Assembly (NCBI GenBank): GCA_029213305.1
Contig: JARGPA010000005.1
Location: 62,001-126,000, forward strand
Source of the DNA: Phycisphaerales bacterium
Lineage (GTDB): Bacteria > Planctomycetota > Phycisphaerae > Phycisphaerales > UBA1924
DNA: 64,000 nt
Direction: 5' to 3'
The notes beneath the pieces are model-generated. The model worked only from the letters and a program-made list of their open reading frames with translations. It was not told the origin of the DNA and did not search any database. Positions 55,709 through 64,000 of this stretch are shown piece after piece (position 1 is the stretch's first letter; each line of letters opens with the position of its first letter). Made by a program: the position numbers and the translations under genes.

Positions 55709-55771
55709 CGCAGCAATCTGCAGAATCCGCTACACTTTACAAATACATCCATCGGCAAGGAGGCCAGTCAC

Positions 55772-56515
55772 ATGCCAAGCACATACCGCGCGCTCTGCTC
55801 CGATTTCTACATCAACTCTAAACTCAATGTTCGCATGGAACTCCCTTCCAATCGCGAGCCGATCCTTGAACTCTTCGAGCGAACCCGCCGTTCATACCCC
55901 GCGATGAACGCATTCAGAAGATACAAAGATGAACTCGCTCTTGAGTCCGCTCCTAATGCAACACCGCATCGCTGGATCGCGATCCGGAATGCGTCCGTGC
56001 GAGCAGGAGTAGTAAACCCATCAAGTGCCGATGAGATGTATTCAATACATCGCACCTCGATGGAAATTTCCCCATACTTCCTCTCAATATCACCATTGGA
56101 TATCGAATACATCGAACTCCTCTACGGCTTCGATCTCGCTGCAAAAGGAAACCACGACACAATCACCGCCAACGCGCTCCTTGCAGGATCACCGATGGCT
56201 GCGATGCTCGATGTTGACGGAATTAACATCGTTGATTGCCAACCGACGATGGGTATGAAACTCATCGAAGACGACGGCCTAGAAGTTCACTTCGAAGTCA
56301 AAACCCGCTCGAAGGGTAAAAAAGCTCACGAACCAAACACCGATCCAATCTCGGTTTACCTCACTCTGCGTCGATACGACCCCGTGACGAATCTCGAAGA
56401 ACTCACGACAAAGCTCGACGAGATGATCGAACGAGGTCAAAACCTCGTCGACGAATACGCTCTCCCGAATCTCCTCATGCCACTCCGAGAAGAGATTGCA
56501 TCGAGTTCCTTCTAA
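55772..56515 (+). CDS. conserved-looking soluble protein of unknown function
   Basis: A 247-residue soluble protein without a signal peptide or membrane helix. No motif I know. It has a basic N-terminal third and a C-terminal helical region ('NLEELTTKLDEMIERGQNLVDEY'). ATG 55772 has a perfect AAGGAGG 8 nt upstream, so it is certainly translated and probably well expressed. It converges on the PEP-CTERM-like gene, with 7 bp between the stops. Function unknown. Confidence 0.55.
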   Translation: MPSTYRALCSDFYINSKLNVRMELPSNREPILELFERTRRSYPAMNAFRRYKDELALESAPNATPHRWIAIRNASVRAGVVNPSSADEMYSIHRTSMEISPYFLSISPLDIEYIELLYGFDLAAKGNHDTITANALLAGSPMAAMLDVDGINIVDCQPTMGMKLIEDDGLEVHFEVKTRSKGKKAHEPNTDPISVYLTLRRYDPVTNLEELTTKLDEMIERGQNLVDEYALPNLLMPLREEIASSSF

Positions 56516-56522
56516 CTCATAT

Positions 56523-57281
56523 TCATCGCCGACGCCGCGTCCCCATCAATCCAAGAACTCCAATCGCCGCCAGCGATGACGGCGCAGGAACTGCTTCAAA
56601 GCTCATATCAACTGACATCGTGTAACCCGCGTGTACCAACTCCCCGGGCTCATCAATCACCGTACTCAAGATTGATGCACTACTAAAATCCACTAGACCA
56701 AGACTATTCCCAGGATCCAAAATCCCTGAAAACTCAAAGACATACTCATCTGTGTTTGAAGTCAAATCAATCTGCAGGCCTTCGTTAATAATGGTTATCG
56801 AAGTGCCAAGCATTATTACAGAGAAATCGAAACCGAGTGTTGCAACTACATCCCCGCTAAACTCACTGAAAGTCGGAGTTACAACCACACTCAAAGTGTA
56901 AGAAACTGGTTCTAATACCCGAGCGGATCCAGACATGTTCTGGCTCTCGATTCCCTGCATCCGCGATGCGGCGCCAAGATCATTGAGTTCGATACTCCCA
57001 CTCCGATCAAAGTCGAGCGAGTCTTCATCGCGGAACATATCAATTGAGTACGCATTCCCGATACTCCAAAAATCATTTGAAGAATGACTACTTCCGCCGC
57101 TAAAGCTTGACCCGAAGATTTCATCCCCGCGAGTACGATGAAACGGAGATAAACTATCCACTGCGACAATACGAGAACGACTCATATTTGCATGAGTCGG
57201 ATCGACCAAACCGCCCGGAGAAACTCCCGCAAAGCTCACTGAAGAAAACGAAACAACCACGCAAAATAATAAATGCTTCAT
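56523..57281 (-). CDS. exported PEP-CTERM-type surface protein
   Basis: A 252-residue exported protein. Signal peptide 1-18 (ending SFA); a beta-rich body with a 'DRSGSIELNDLG' Ca-loop-like segment at about 93-104; and a C-terminal sorting signal of VPAPSS, a short hydrophobic stretch and RRRR. This is the PEP-CTERM architecture with a variant motif; exosortase-like enzymes recognise it and the protein ends up on the surface or in the polysaccharide matrix. No exosortase is in the window. ATG 57281 has GAGG 6 nt upstream. Confidence 0.75.
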   Translation of the reverse strand: MKHLLFCVVVSFSSVSFAGVSPGGLVDPTHANMSRSRIVAVDSLSPFHRTRGDEIFGSSFSGGSSHSSNDFWSIGNAYSIDMFRDEDSLDFDRSGSIELNDLGAASRMQGIESQNMSGSARVLEPVSYTLSVVVTPTFSEFSGDVVATLGFDFSVIMLGTSITIINEGLQIDLTSNTDEYVFEFSGILDPGNSLGLVDFSSASILSTVIDEPGELVHAGYTMSVDMSFEAVPAPSSLAAIGVLGLMGTRRRR

Positions 57282-57304
57282 ACAATCCTCTTTAACTATG
57301 TTTT

Positions 57305-57335
57305 GTTATAACACGCATTAATTGCTTCGTCACAA
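57305..57335 (-). promoter_or_regulatory. candidate promoter of the PEP-CTERM gene
   Basis: On the minus strand a TTGTGA (57335-57330) and TATAAC (57310-57305) are separated by 19 bp, or by 18 bp if the -10 is read as TTATAA. They lie 24 bp before the ATG. The spacing is a little long. Confidence 0.35.
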
Positions 57336-57416
57336 TTATGAAACGAGCATGCGATTTCGACTAACCGCTGTGGGAATGTGCCTCACCACGGGTGCGCTTA
57401 CCGCAAATATACGCAA

Positions 57417-57445
57417 TTGTTATTATCAGGTTGCATTCTTATAAT
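57417..57445 (+). promoter_or_regulatory. sigma-70 promoter of the SHOCT gene
   Basis: TTGTTA (57417-57422), exactly 17 bp, then a perfect TATAAT (57440-57445), about 170 bp upstream of the SHOCT-protein ATG. Confidence 0.6.
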
Positions 57446-57613
57446 AAACTTTCTTTACTACACAACTCTTCATTATTGCACCAATCGAAACATGACTGCT
57501 CTCAATCAAATCCCCAACCAGATCCTAATCACATCACCACACTTCCTCATCGCATTATCAACCAACTCCCTACAACCCCTGCTCACCAAGCAGTTCGGTG
57601 ATATCATCTCTCA

Positions 57614-57910
57614 ATGCATTCACTTACTCTCTCTCAATCTATAGACCCAAAGCTCTGGATGTACTTTGTAATCCTGCTCGCTGTCATCTTCGTCGGGGGG
57701 ATAGCCATCTTCGCAATTCGCAGAGCGCTGTTCTCACAAGACCAGAGCAGTTCAAACCAAACAGGAGGAGGCCTCCTTGAACATCTCGATGAAATGAAGC
57801 GCAACGGCCAAATAACCAACGAAGAATACGAAATCACACGCAAAAGCATCATTCAAGAAGCATCAAGAAATATGAGCGAAGAGCCCACTTCAGATCCAGA
57901 CAACTCTTAA
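57614..57910 (+). CDS. small membrane protein with a SHOCT-type motif
   Basis: A 98-residue protein with one membrane helix (about 15-36, 'LWMYFVILLAVIFVGGIAIFA') and, after a Gln/Ser/Gly linker, the SHOCT (short C-terminal domain) pattern 'LLEHLDEMKRNGQITNEEYEITRKSII'-like at 53-78, which often mediates oligomerisation. ATG 57614 has no SD. A promoter with a consensus -10 lies upstream and a weak terminator follows. Confidence 0.7.
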   Translation: MHSLTLSQSIDPKLWMYFVILLAVIFVGGIAIFAIRRALFSQDQSSSNQTGGGLLEHLDEMKRNGQITNEEYEITRKSIIQEASRNMSEEPTSDPDNS

Positions 57911-57946
57911 ACTGCAAAGAGATACCCGCACCCTGATAAATTCTGG

Positions 57947-57976
57947 ATCGGTTTCAAACGATTATACCGGTTTTTT
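57947..57976 (+). terminator. possible terminator of the SHOCT gene
   Basis: A 6-bp ATCGGT/ACCGGT pairing with one G-T pair (57947-57952 with 57966-57971) and a 13-nt loop runs into six T. Confidence 0.4.
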
Positions 57977-58008
57977 ACCCCCTTCTTGATATTCATATCC
58001 CCCCACCA

Positions 58009-58133
58009 CTTGTGCCAAGACACTCACAAGGCTAGGGTTTTCGGGCGGGTTTTCACAAGCGCAATATATGCGCCAAGAACATGAAAAAGCCCGCAAATAA
58101 GGGTTGAGCCGGGGGTGTCGGTTTACCGATACC
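58009..58133 (+). promoter_or_regulatory. structured leader of clpX
   Basis: Three stem-loops follow one another in the 180 bp before the clpX ATG. The first is CTTGTG/CACAAG (58009-58014 with 58025-58030). The second is a long stem, 58045-58055 with 58082-58094, pairing GCGGG/CCCGC and TTTTCA/TGAAAA around a two-base bulge and enclosing a GCGCA/TGCGC hairpin (58059-58073). The third is GGTGTCGG/CCGATACC (58114-58121 with 58126-58133) with a TTTA loop. No known riboswitch is recognised. It could be a cis-regulatory RNA, an operator set or remains of a terminator. Confidence 0.45.
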
Positions 58134-58192
58134 ATTCACACGAGCCGTGTTCTGTATGCACCCGGCGTGAACTTGGAGAGGTCATTCTCGTT

Positions 58193-59602
58193 ATGTCAGA
58201 TAATTCCCAACACAATCGTGCAAATAACCCACAGAACAACTCCGACTCAGGAGATAGTTCAACTGGATCAGATTCCGGTACCACTACCGAAACCGGATCA
58301 ACATCCGGAACAGGATTCAGAGGCCGAAAAATCACAACCTGCTCATTCTGCGGCAAGACTTCTCGCGAAGTCGGCCCAATGGTCGAAGGCCCAGGAGAAG
58401 TCTACATCTGTTCAAACTGTGTAGAACTCTGCCAGAATATCTTCCGCCAGGAACGTAGACGAGTTTCTTCCGTATCTGCTCAACTCTCAGAAATCCCGAC
58501 TCCACGCGAGATCGTCGATTTCATGAGCCAGTATGTCATCGGACAGGAAATGGCAAAACGGTCCCTCTCCGTTGCTGTCCACAATCACTACAAACGACTC
58601 ATGCACTCAGAATCTGAGCAAGCAAACGATATCGAACTCGACAAATCAAACATCCTGCTCATCGGCCCTACCGGTTCAGGTAAGACCCTACTCGCAAAGA
58701 CTATGGCGCGCATGCTCAAAGTCCCATTCGCAATCGGTGATGCAACAACACTCACCGAAGCTGGATATGTCGGCGAAGATGTCGAAAACCTGCTTCTCAA
58801 ACTGCTCCAAGCCGCAGACTTCGATGTAGAAGCCGCCCAACGAGGAATCATCTACATTGACGAACTCGACAAAGTCGGTAAGTCATCAGGAAATGTCTCC
58901 ATCACCCGCGATGTTTCAGGTGAAGGCGTCCAACAGTCACTACTCAAAATGCTCGAAGGCACTATCGCCAATGTCCCTCCACAAGGTGGACGCAAGCATC
59001 CAGAGCAACAATACATCCAGTTCGATACAACAAACATCCTCTTCATCGTCGGCGGCACATTCGTAGGCCTAGACGAAATCGTCCGCAGACGATTAGGACA
59101 AACCAAGATCGGATTCGGTGTCGGCGGCGATTCATCAAATGAATCAACAAAGCGCAAACACTTCATCAATGAAAAAGCTGAAAGTGAATGGCTCCAATCA
59201 CAGATCACAAACGAAGATGTCGTCGAATACGGACTCATCCCCGAACTCGTAGGCCGCCTCCCTGTGATCACTCCGCTCATGCCTCTTGCTAACGAGGCGC
59301 TGATTCAAATCTTGACTGAACCAAAGAACGCACTGATCCGTCAGTACCAACATCTCTTCAGTCTCGAAGGCGCATCTCTCTCCTTCACTACCGACGCACT
59401 CGAGTTGCTCGCAGAACGAGCAGCAAAGCGTGCAACAGGCGCTCGTGCACTGCGTGCAGTTCTTGAAGAAGTCATGATGGATCACATGTTCGATCTACCA
59501 GAGCAAAAGAACGAAGGCGCCGAATACGTTATCGACAAGGCCGCCATCGAGAACAAGACCCAGCTCGAAGAGCTACGAGTCGCGAAAGCAAACTCCGCTT
59601 AA
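58193..59602 (+). CDS. clpX: ATP-dependent Clp protease ATP-binding subunit ClpX
   Basis: Hexameric AAA+ unfoldase that feeds proteins to ClpP. With ATG 58193 it has 469 residues. After a Ser/Thr/Gly-rich tail of 40 residues comes the zinc-binding domain (Cys50, 53, 73 and 76; '[16 protein letters not shown]', '[11 protein letters not shown]'), then Walker A GPTGSGKT (158-165), '[10 protein letters not shown]', the pore loop region '[16 protein letters not shown]' and sensor/C-domain '[18 protein letters not shown]'. The extra N-terminal tail is unusual. clpP and tig, the common neighbours, are absent here. A structured leader precedes it and a strong terminator follows. Confidence 0.96.
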   Translation: MSDNSQHNRANNPQNNSDSGDSSTGSDSGTTTETGSTSGTGFRGRKITTCSFCGKTSREVGPMVEGPGEVYICSNCVELCQNIFRQERRRVSSVSAQLSEIPTPREIVDFMSQYVIGQEMAKRSLSVAVHNHYKRLMHSESEQANDIELDKSNILLIGPTGSGKTLLAKTMARMLKVPFAIGDATTLTEAGYVGEDVENLLLKLLQAADFDVEAAQRGIIYIDELDKVGKSSGNVSITRDVSGEGVQQSLLKMLEGTIANVPPQGGRKHPEQQYIQFDTTNILFIVGGTFVGLDEIVRRRLGQTKIGFGVGGDSSNESTKRKHFINEKAESEWLQSQITNEDVVEYGLIPELVGRLPVITPLMPLANEALIQILTEPKNALIRQYQHLFSLEGASLSFTTDALELLAERAAKRATGARALRAVLEEVMMDHMFDLPEQKNEGAEYVIDKAAIENKTQLEELRVAKANSA

Positions 59603-59624
59603 CGAATACCCAGTAACCAACCTT

Positions 59625-59654
59625 AAAAGCCCTCGAATCTTCGAGGGCTTTTTT
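59625..59654. terminator. bidirectional rho-independent terminator
   Basis: A 12-bp stem AAAAGCCCTCGA/TCGAGGGCTTTT (59625-59636 with 59641-59652) around 4 nt, with T on the right and A on the left, can end clpX on the plus strand and the converging 594-residue gene on the minus strand. Confidence 0.9.
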
Positions 59655-59750
59655 ATATCACTCCTGTAATGTTGCCAGCAAATTGGCACATTCCTATCCG
59701 CATTCGCGCAAGGATGCCCTTAACAAACCAAGTTGAAAGTATTCAACTGT

Positions 59751-61535
59751 TTAGTTGATCGCAGTCGCGACCTGAGCGACGATATTCCCAACCCGAACGC
59801 GAGCAAGAGCATATATCCGCACAGTCGTGTCATAGATCTCACGGATATTACGAGGATCCTCAGAGATCAAATGCATCGTCGCATCGGTATCAACATCACG
59901 CGACGCTGAAGGCACCCCAAGCCCAGGCTCTGCTCTAAGCAACAACCCAAGGTTATTCCTCGCCCAGGTCTGGGTTGCGAGCAATCGATTCATCGCATCA
60001 TCCGTATCTGCATCGCAAACAACTAAGTGCAATCGACCCGAAGCATCAATCGCAAGCTCAACCCCAGGTGCCTTTGGGCATCTTGCTTCGATCGGGGATA
60101 GTCCATCAATCAACGCGCAAAGCCCATCTCGATGAGTCGGCGCATCCGCAGGCTTCGCATTGATAGATTTGACATCCTCAGATCTGGAGTCCATCTCAAG
60201 CTCATTGGATTCCAACTCATTGTGCGTTTCAATCCCAGATTCCATCTCTACGCGAGACAAGTCTCTCTTTGCTCGTCTCGACATCTTTGGTTCAGGCAAT
60301 GGGACACCCGCCGATGGAAACTCAACAACTGCATGCTCGCGTCGATCGTCATCAATCACAGATTCGAGATCAGCAACTGGTTCGTCGGAATCAAAATCGG
60401 AATCATCAACAAGATGGAGAGTCAAAGGCTCATCATCTTTCATCGCCGCTGCGACGAGTAAATCAACAATCTGAGATACCGGATAAGCAACCGAATCGCG
60501 ATAGATATTCTTCGTACCCGTCGCGTCAATCCTTGCAGAACCAGCAACGATCTCAATCGGTCTGTGTATAAAAGTATCTACCGCGTTTCGGAGTTTTTCG
60601 CACGCATCTTGTGCTTGCTCTGCTCCCGCACCCATAACCGCGAGTCGAAGCAATGGAGCAAACCCATCCTCAAGCTGTTCGCCGAGTGTTGCATCGAGAG
60701 TCTTGATCAATCGGTATGATGCAACAACCGCTGCTTCATCCGCACCTGTCAAGATTGTGACACCCTCAACCTCAGGACGATCAAGCAACTCAGGTTCAGA
60801 AGTGCTATCAACCCGTAGAATCACACGATCAGCAACAACAGAAACCGATGCAATCGCATCATCAATATGTGCATATGTCCGTGAAGAGATCTCTTCACCT
60901 GATGTAATCAAATCTACCGCCGTCGATCCAGACGCTGCTCGAATCAACGCGACAACTTCATCATTGTCTTTCGCCTGACTACATGCATACTGACGCGCCC
61001 AAAGCGTTGCACGCACTGGGAGATGTCCAAGCACAACAACCTCTAAAGTCGGGTTGGGCATCAAAACCGGTTCAGACGAATCTCCCACATCAAATGATCC
61101 AGCATGCTCCTGATAACCAAGATCGTGTTCGTCTACCCCTGCATCCTGTTCTCCAAGGAGCTCTGCGAGAAGCGCGCTTGCATTCGCATTGGTTGCATCT
61201 AGAGTTTCCAAAATACGCATACTCGAAGCTTCAGGCTCAAACGGCTCAGATTCATCACACGAAGTTAACTGGAGCACCGGAGTATGAGTATCATGATTCG
61301 GTACATCTATATCAGAGTCAGATTCAGTCTCAACCAGATGAGAATCTTGGATAACCGCTTGCTCAGGCGCAAAGCTACCGCCGTCAAGAAACAAATCTGC
61401 CAGCGCGTCATACTCTTCGTGATTGATATCCGCAAGCCGGAGATGATCGCTCTGCTTGTTGCTCGCGAGTTCGTTTTGTAACTCCAGATGCTCAGTTCCC
61501 TGATGATCTGAGTTCCCTGATCCGATCTCGTCCAT
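59751..61535 (-). CDS. acidic 594-residue protein of unknown function
   Basis: A soluble protein with a strongly acidic first 150 residues (Glu/Asp/Ser-rich, probably disordered), a folded part of about 160-390 that begins 'LEVVVLGHLPVRATLWARQYA' and alternates beta and alpha, a second acidic linker (about 395-455) and a smaller folded C-terminal domain (about 465-590). The pattern 'VVVLGHLPVRA...' has the look of a Rossmann or SIMIBI-type strand-loop-helix without a P-loop; this is only a visual impression. ATG 61535 has GGAG 8 nt upstream. It follows the ParA-like gene at 178 bp in the same direction and could be its partner. Confidence 0.55.
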   Translation of the reverse strand: MDEIGSGNSDHQGTEHLELQNELASNKQSDHLRLADINHEEYDALADLFLDGGSFAPEQAVIQDSHLVETESDSDIDVPNHDTHTPVLQLTSCDESEPFEPEASSMRILETLDATNANASALLAELLGEQDAGVDEHDLGYQEHAGSFDVGDSSEPVLMPNPTLEVVVLGHLPVRATLWARQYACSQAKDNDEVVALIRAASGSTAVDLITSGEEISSRTYAHIDDAIASVSVVADRVILRVDSTSEPELLDRPEVEGVTILTGADEAAVVASYRLIKTLDATLGEQLEDGFAPLLRLAVMGAGAEQAQDACEKLRNAVDTFIHRPIEIVAGSARIDATGTKNIYRDSVAYPVSQIVDLLVAAAMKDDEPLTLHLVDDSDFDSDEPVADLESVIDDDRREHAVVEFPSAGVPLPEPKMSRRAKRDLSRVEMESGIETHNELESNELEMDSRSEDVKSINAKPADAPTHRDGLCALIDGLSPIEARCPKAPGVELAIDASGRLHLVVCDADTDDAMNRLLATQTWARNNLGLLLRAEPGLGVPSASRDVDTDATMHLISEDPRNIREIYDTTVRIYALARVRVGNIVAQVATAIN

Positions 61536-61713
61536 AGTGAGCTCCGCTCGTTGCGATCATGTCATGATCTTGGGGATCCTTCCCCGCTCTAATGTACTCA
61601 TCCGTAGACTTCAATGCCGTTAACCAATCGAAGCCTTCACTGCTGATTGAGTATATCGCAACTCATCACAACAGACCGAATTCCGCACTGTGATTTCCAC
61701 TGATCTACTCAGT

Positions 61714-63180
61714 TCAGTCGATCCGAACGACATTATTTCGTCCACCAAGCCCGTTTTCAGCTCGATCCGGGTTATAAGGATCAAGGCACCACTTGCCATC
61801 TATCACTAACTTGTAGGCGTATCGCCCCTTGGGTAATATCAGATGCTTCTCGAAGACCCCGATCGCTTCATTACAAGTCATTGAAGTCTGCTCAGGTTTC
61901 CAATCATTGAAATCACCTGCAAGTTCTATTCGTGAACCGATCGACTTGGGTTGCACGAAGAGCACACCCTTAGAAGTCTTGCGAATTCCAAACAAATGCT
62001 TCACCTTCGTATAATCAATCGCAGGCGCCTGACTCGGGCGCACAACCCGATCATCCACAAGCTCGATCGCGACAGGCCGATGAGGCATCAACGACCGCTT
62101 GAGCACCACAGGCTTCGTTTCAAGCACCGCCGTCGCAGAGCTCGATGTCGGTTTCTGCGTCTGAGGAGCAAACTGAGCTTGTTGCATATTTCTCGCACGC
62201 ATCGCAAGCTCTTGAGCACGACTCAAAGGCGCACCATCTCCATCACTTGATCCAGATTGTGGAGCACGAGTCAATGATGCATTCGCCAAAGTAGAGACCG
62301 GCATCGGTTTCGACTCAACAATCGAATCAGGTTCCGGCCGATCTATATCAACATGCTCAACAAGCCACTCGCACACTGATCGATAATCTTCCGCGCCCAT
62401 CGATTCATCGTCATACTCATCGATCGGCTGCCCGAACGACGCCGCTTCTTTCAACGCGTGATCATATCGAACAACGATTGGAATCATCCCAGCGCCGAAT
62501 CGATCCCGTAAATCATCAAGCAAGTCACGCGCAAGAGGCTGACTCGGATCGTGCATCGTCGCAAGTAATCGGGGATGAATCCGCATCCCCAATTTCCGAG
62601 CAATCGATCGAGCAGTCTGAACCTGTTTCGCCGCCCCTCGCAACGAGAAGAAACTCGTTTCGACAGGAATTACTACTTCTCGACCCGCTGCGATCGCGTT
62701 ATAAGACAAAAGTCCAATCGAAGGAGGACAATCAATCACACACACATCGTACATCAAAGCAGGAGAACTCGACTCAGAGTTAGACTCTGCACCTTCATCC
62801 ATGCTCGGTTCAATTTTGCGAAGTCGATTCAACACTGATCTTAAACGAAGTGCTTTATTGTCTTGATCTGCTAACCCGCCTTGCGCCGCTTCAATACCCG
62901 CAAGTTTCATCCTTGAAGGCAACAAATCCAAATGACGACTGACATGCCAGATCAACCGATCCCGATTCAAAGGCTGATCTACCGGAGCGCGAAGCGCATC
63001 GGATACATCAAGATCAAGACGATCCTCAGGAACACCAAGCCCCGCAGCGCAATGCGACTGGGGATCAAGATCGACTAAAAGGGTACGACACCCTGTTTTA
63101 GCAAACGCCGATGCGAGATTAATCGCGGATGTTGTCTTTCCACATCCGCCCTTTTGATTGATGACAGTAAATGTTCGCAC
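61714..63180 (-). CDS. ParA/MinD-type ATPase fused to a CBM48/AMPK-beta-type glycogen-binding domain
   Basis: A 488-residue two-domain protein. The N-terminal half is a ParA/Soj ATPase: 'VINQKGGCGKTTS' at 6-18 with signature Lys10 and P-loop Lys15, 'LLVDLDPQSH' (Walker A' area, 34-42), Walker B 'YDVCVIDCPPSIG', 'VETSFFSLRGAAKQVQT' and 'VVRYDHALKEAASFGQPI'. A low-complexity linker (about 290-395) leads to a domain at 404-488 that matches the AMPK-beta/isoamylase-N (CBM48) fold: 'GDFNDW' (Trp427), 'GRYAYKLVIDGKW' (Lys457, Trp464), 'DPYNPD', ending 'GGRNNVVRI' (Asn482-483). Those Trp, Lys and Asn match glycogen-contacting residues in AMPK beta. The start is GTG 63180, with GGAG 7 nt upstream; the frame is open to 63291. 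There is no ParB beside it. Family calls are firm; the function of the fusion is unknown. Confidence 0.85.
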   Translation of the reverse strand: MRTFTVINQKGGCGKTTSAINLASAFAKTGCRTLLVDLDPQSHCAAGLGVPEDRLDLDVSDALRAPVDQPLNRDRLIWHVSRHLDLLPSRMKLAGIEAAQGGLADQDNKALRLRSVLNRLRKIEPSMDEGAESNSESSSPALMYDVCVIDCPPSIGLLSYNAIAAGREVVIPVETSFFSLRGAAKQVQTARSIARKLGMRIHPRLLATMHDPSQPLARDLLDDLRDRFGAGMIPIVVRYDHALKEAASFGQPIDEYDDESMGAEDYRSVCEWLVEHVDIDRPEPDSIVESKPMPVSTLANASLTRAPQSGSSDGDGAPLSRAQELAMRARNMQQAQFAPQTQKPTSSSATAVLETKPVVLKRSLMPHRPVAIELVDDRVVRPSQAPAIDYTKVKHLFGIRKTSKGVLFVQPKSIGSRIELAGDFNDWKPEQTSMTCNEAIGVFEKHLILPKGRYAYKLVIDGKWCLDPYNPDRAENGLGGRNNVVRID

Positions 63181-63350
63181 AGTGTAACTCCGGCAACTTC
63201 CCATGCTCAATGCATAGTTCATTACAAGCTTTTTATCGGAGCCTTCACGATTTCTTCTCCAATGTTCTACGAACACGAGACGAACGGCCACTCCGAATCA
63301 GGGAATCACCCCACCCAAATCCCGTCAAGAATAATCGAATCAAAAAATCT

Positions 63351-64000
63351 TTATGCGCGAATCGAATCAATACCATCCATGATCCATTCCGGATCAGGAT
63401 CGTTGATAATCTCGCATTTTCCCCATCCTGTGGGAAGAATGACCCGAAGCGCCTTCCCAGACACTTTCTTGTCATGTGACATCCGTTCAACAACTTTCAA
63501 TGTCGTTGGGAGCCCACCAACCCGGGTCGGGAGATTGAACGCTTCGAGAACTTTCTTGAGCCCATCAACTACATCCTGACTGCATAATCCCGCGCTCAAC
63601 CCCGCATTGCACGCCGCCATCATACCCAGCGCGACAGCTTCGCCGTGATGTAGAGGAGCAAGCTCAGGTCGACTTGCATCAGGACTCAGATCCCCAATCG
63701 TCTCAACCGCGTGCCCAAAGGTGTGCCCAAAATTGAGCAACATCCGTCCGCCAGCTTTCGCTTCAATCGATTCACGCTCGTCTGCAACAACAACATCTGC
63801 TTTGATCGAAACATTCCGAACAACCAGTTCTTGAATTGTGACTGGATCAAACCTTCGGATCGAATCAGAATGCTCAAGCATCCAATCCATGAGTCCCGCA
63901 TGCTCAATCCCGACCCCTGCGCCAATCATCCCATGCTTCACGCACTCTGCCAACCCCGATACTCTGTACCGCTCATCGAGAGACTCAAGCACCTCAATAT
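63351..64000 (-). CDS. aroB: 3-dehydroquinate synthase, C-terminal part (partial)
   Basis: Second enzyme of the shikimate pathway, converting DAHP to 3-dehydroquinate. Only about 216 C-terminal residues are inside the window; the gene continues past position 64000. Visible are 'SGLAECVKHGMIG', 'VVVADERESIEAKAGGR', the metal-binding 'LNFGHTFGHAVE' and 'HHGEAVALGMMAA', all typical of AroB. It is in the same direction as, and 170 bp upstream of, the ParA-like gene. Confidence 0.95.
   Translation of the reverse strand, partial: IEVLESLDERYRVSGLAECVKHGMIGAGVGIEHAGLMDWMLEHSDSIRRFDPVTIQELVVRNVSIKADVVVADERESIEAKAGGRMLLNFGHTFGHAVETIGDLSPDASRPELAPLHHGEAVALGMMAACNAGLSAGLCSQDVVDGLKKVLEAFNLPTRVGGLPTTLKVVERMSHDKKVSGKALRVILPTGWGKCEIINDPDPEWIMDGIDSIRA

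Larger units (their letters stand above)
57282..57613. other. divergent intergenic region
   Basis: 332 bp between the PEP-CTERM-like and SHOCT genes. Besides the two candidate promoters I see no RNA gene or strong hairpin; the last 170 bp are A+C-rich leader of the SHOCT gene. Confidence 0.4.

Noticed and set aside
61714-63180. ParA-like gene as a sign of a chromosome origin (parABS, dnaA region)
   Set aside because: No parB, dnaA, gidA or parS-like palindrome is nearby, and the C-terminal CBM48-type domain makes ordinary chromosome partition unlikely.

Overview
The window looks like chromosomal DNA from a marine-type planctomycete of the class Phycisphaerae, with moderate G+C. This is inferred from family resemblance only. 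The clues are a secreted M43 protease ending in the paired 'NFFD(V/I)S' dockerin-like repeat and Gly-Cys-Pro, a VPAPSS/hydrophobic/RRRR sorting tail of the PEP-CTERM kind, a membrane protein with two 'CGYNLxGLP'-type zinc ribbons, a Ser/Thr kinase with a C-terminal membrane anchor, and a ParA-like ATPase with an unusual tail. Genes are dense and lie on both strands. I saw no insertion sequence, prophage, CRISPR array, tRNA or rRNA.

Layout. 1-5.1 kb: infC (IF3, apparently with an AUC start), a membrane-anchored kinase and an APC permease fused to a UspA-like domain. 5.1-13.2 kb: UvrD/PcrA helicase, an unknown P-loop membrane ATPase, phosphomannomutase and a DinG-type helicase. 13.2-17.7 kb (minus strand, transcribed mrdA, rodA, rsmG, dinG): an elongasome operon with overlapping genes. 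17.9-22.7 kb: truB, two unknown multi-spanning proteins, folE2 and an AhpD-like protein. 22.8-24 kb: a TetR regulator divergent from the AhpD-like gene and followed by thioredoxin, with an operator-like palindrome at the regulator's promoter; a likely redox-stress unit. 24-31.6 kb: mutS, a TPR protein, an aldo/keto reductase, a lipoprotein and the M43 protease. 32-37.6 kb: a four-gene efflux operon (TolC-like lipoprotein, adaptor, ABC ATPase, MacB-type permease). 38-42.8 kb: an STN/secretin-N0-like exported protein with a structured leader, the zinc-ribbon protein, an NrnA-like nuclease, a solitary amino-methyltransferase and a small protein. 42.8-48.7 kb: mnmA, ribF, bifunctional putA and a type II secretion-like pseudopilin. 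48.7-53.3 kb: a DUF899-like protein and dnaG-rpoD. 53.4-59.6 kb: acylphosphatase, a HAD phosphatase, a DUF418-like protein, an unknown protein, the PEP-CTERM-like protein, a SHOCT protein and clpX behind a structured leader. 59.7-64 kb (minus strand): the 3' part of aroB, a ParA-type ATPase fused to an AMPK-beta/CBM48-type glycogen-binding domain, and a 594-residue acidic protein of unknown function.

The strongest candidate for something undescribed is the ParA-CBM48 fusion with its downstream partner. ParA ATPases place cargo in the cell, and the tail keeps the residues that bind glycogen in AMPK beta, so a glycogen-granule or polysaccharide positioning system is a testable idea. Other notable points are the AUC start of infC, the palindromes in front of the efflux operon, the clpX leader and a DinG lacking one usual Fe-S cysteine.
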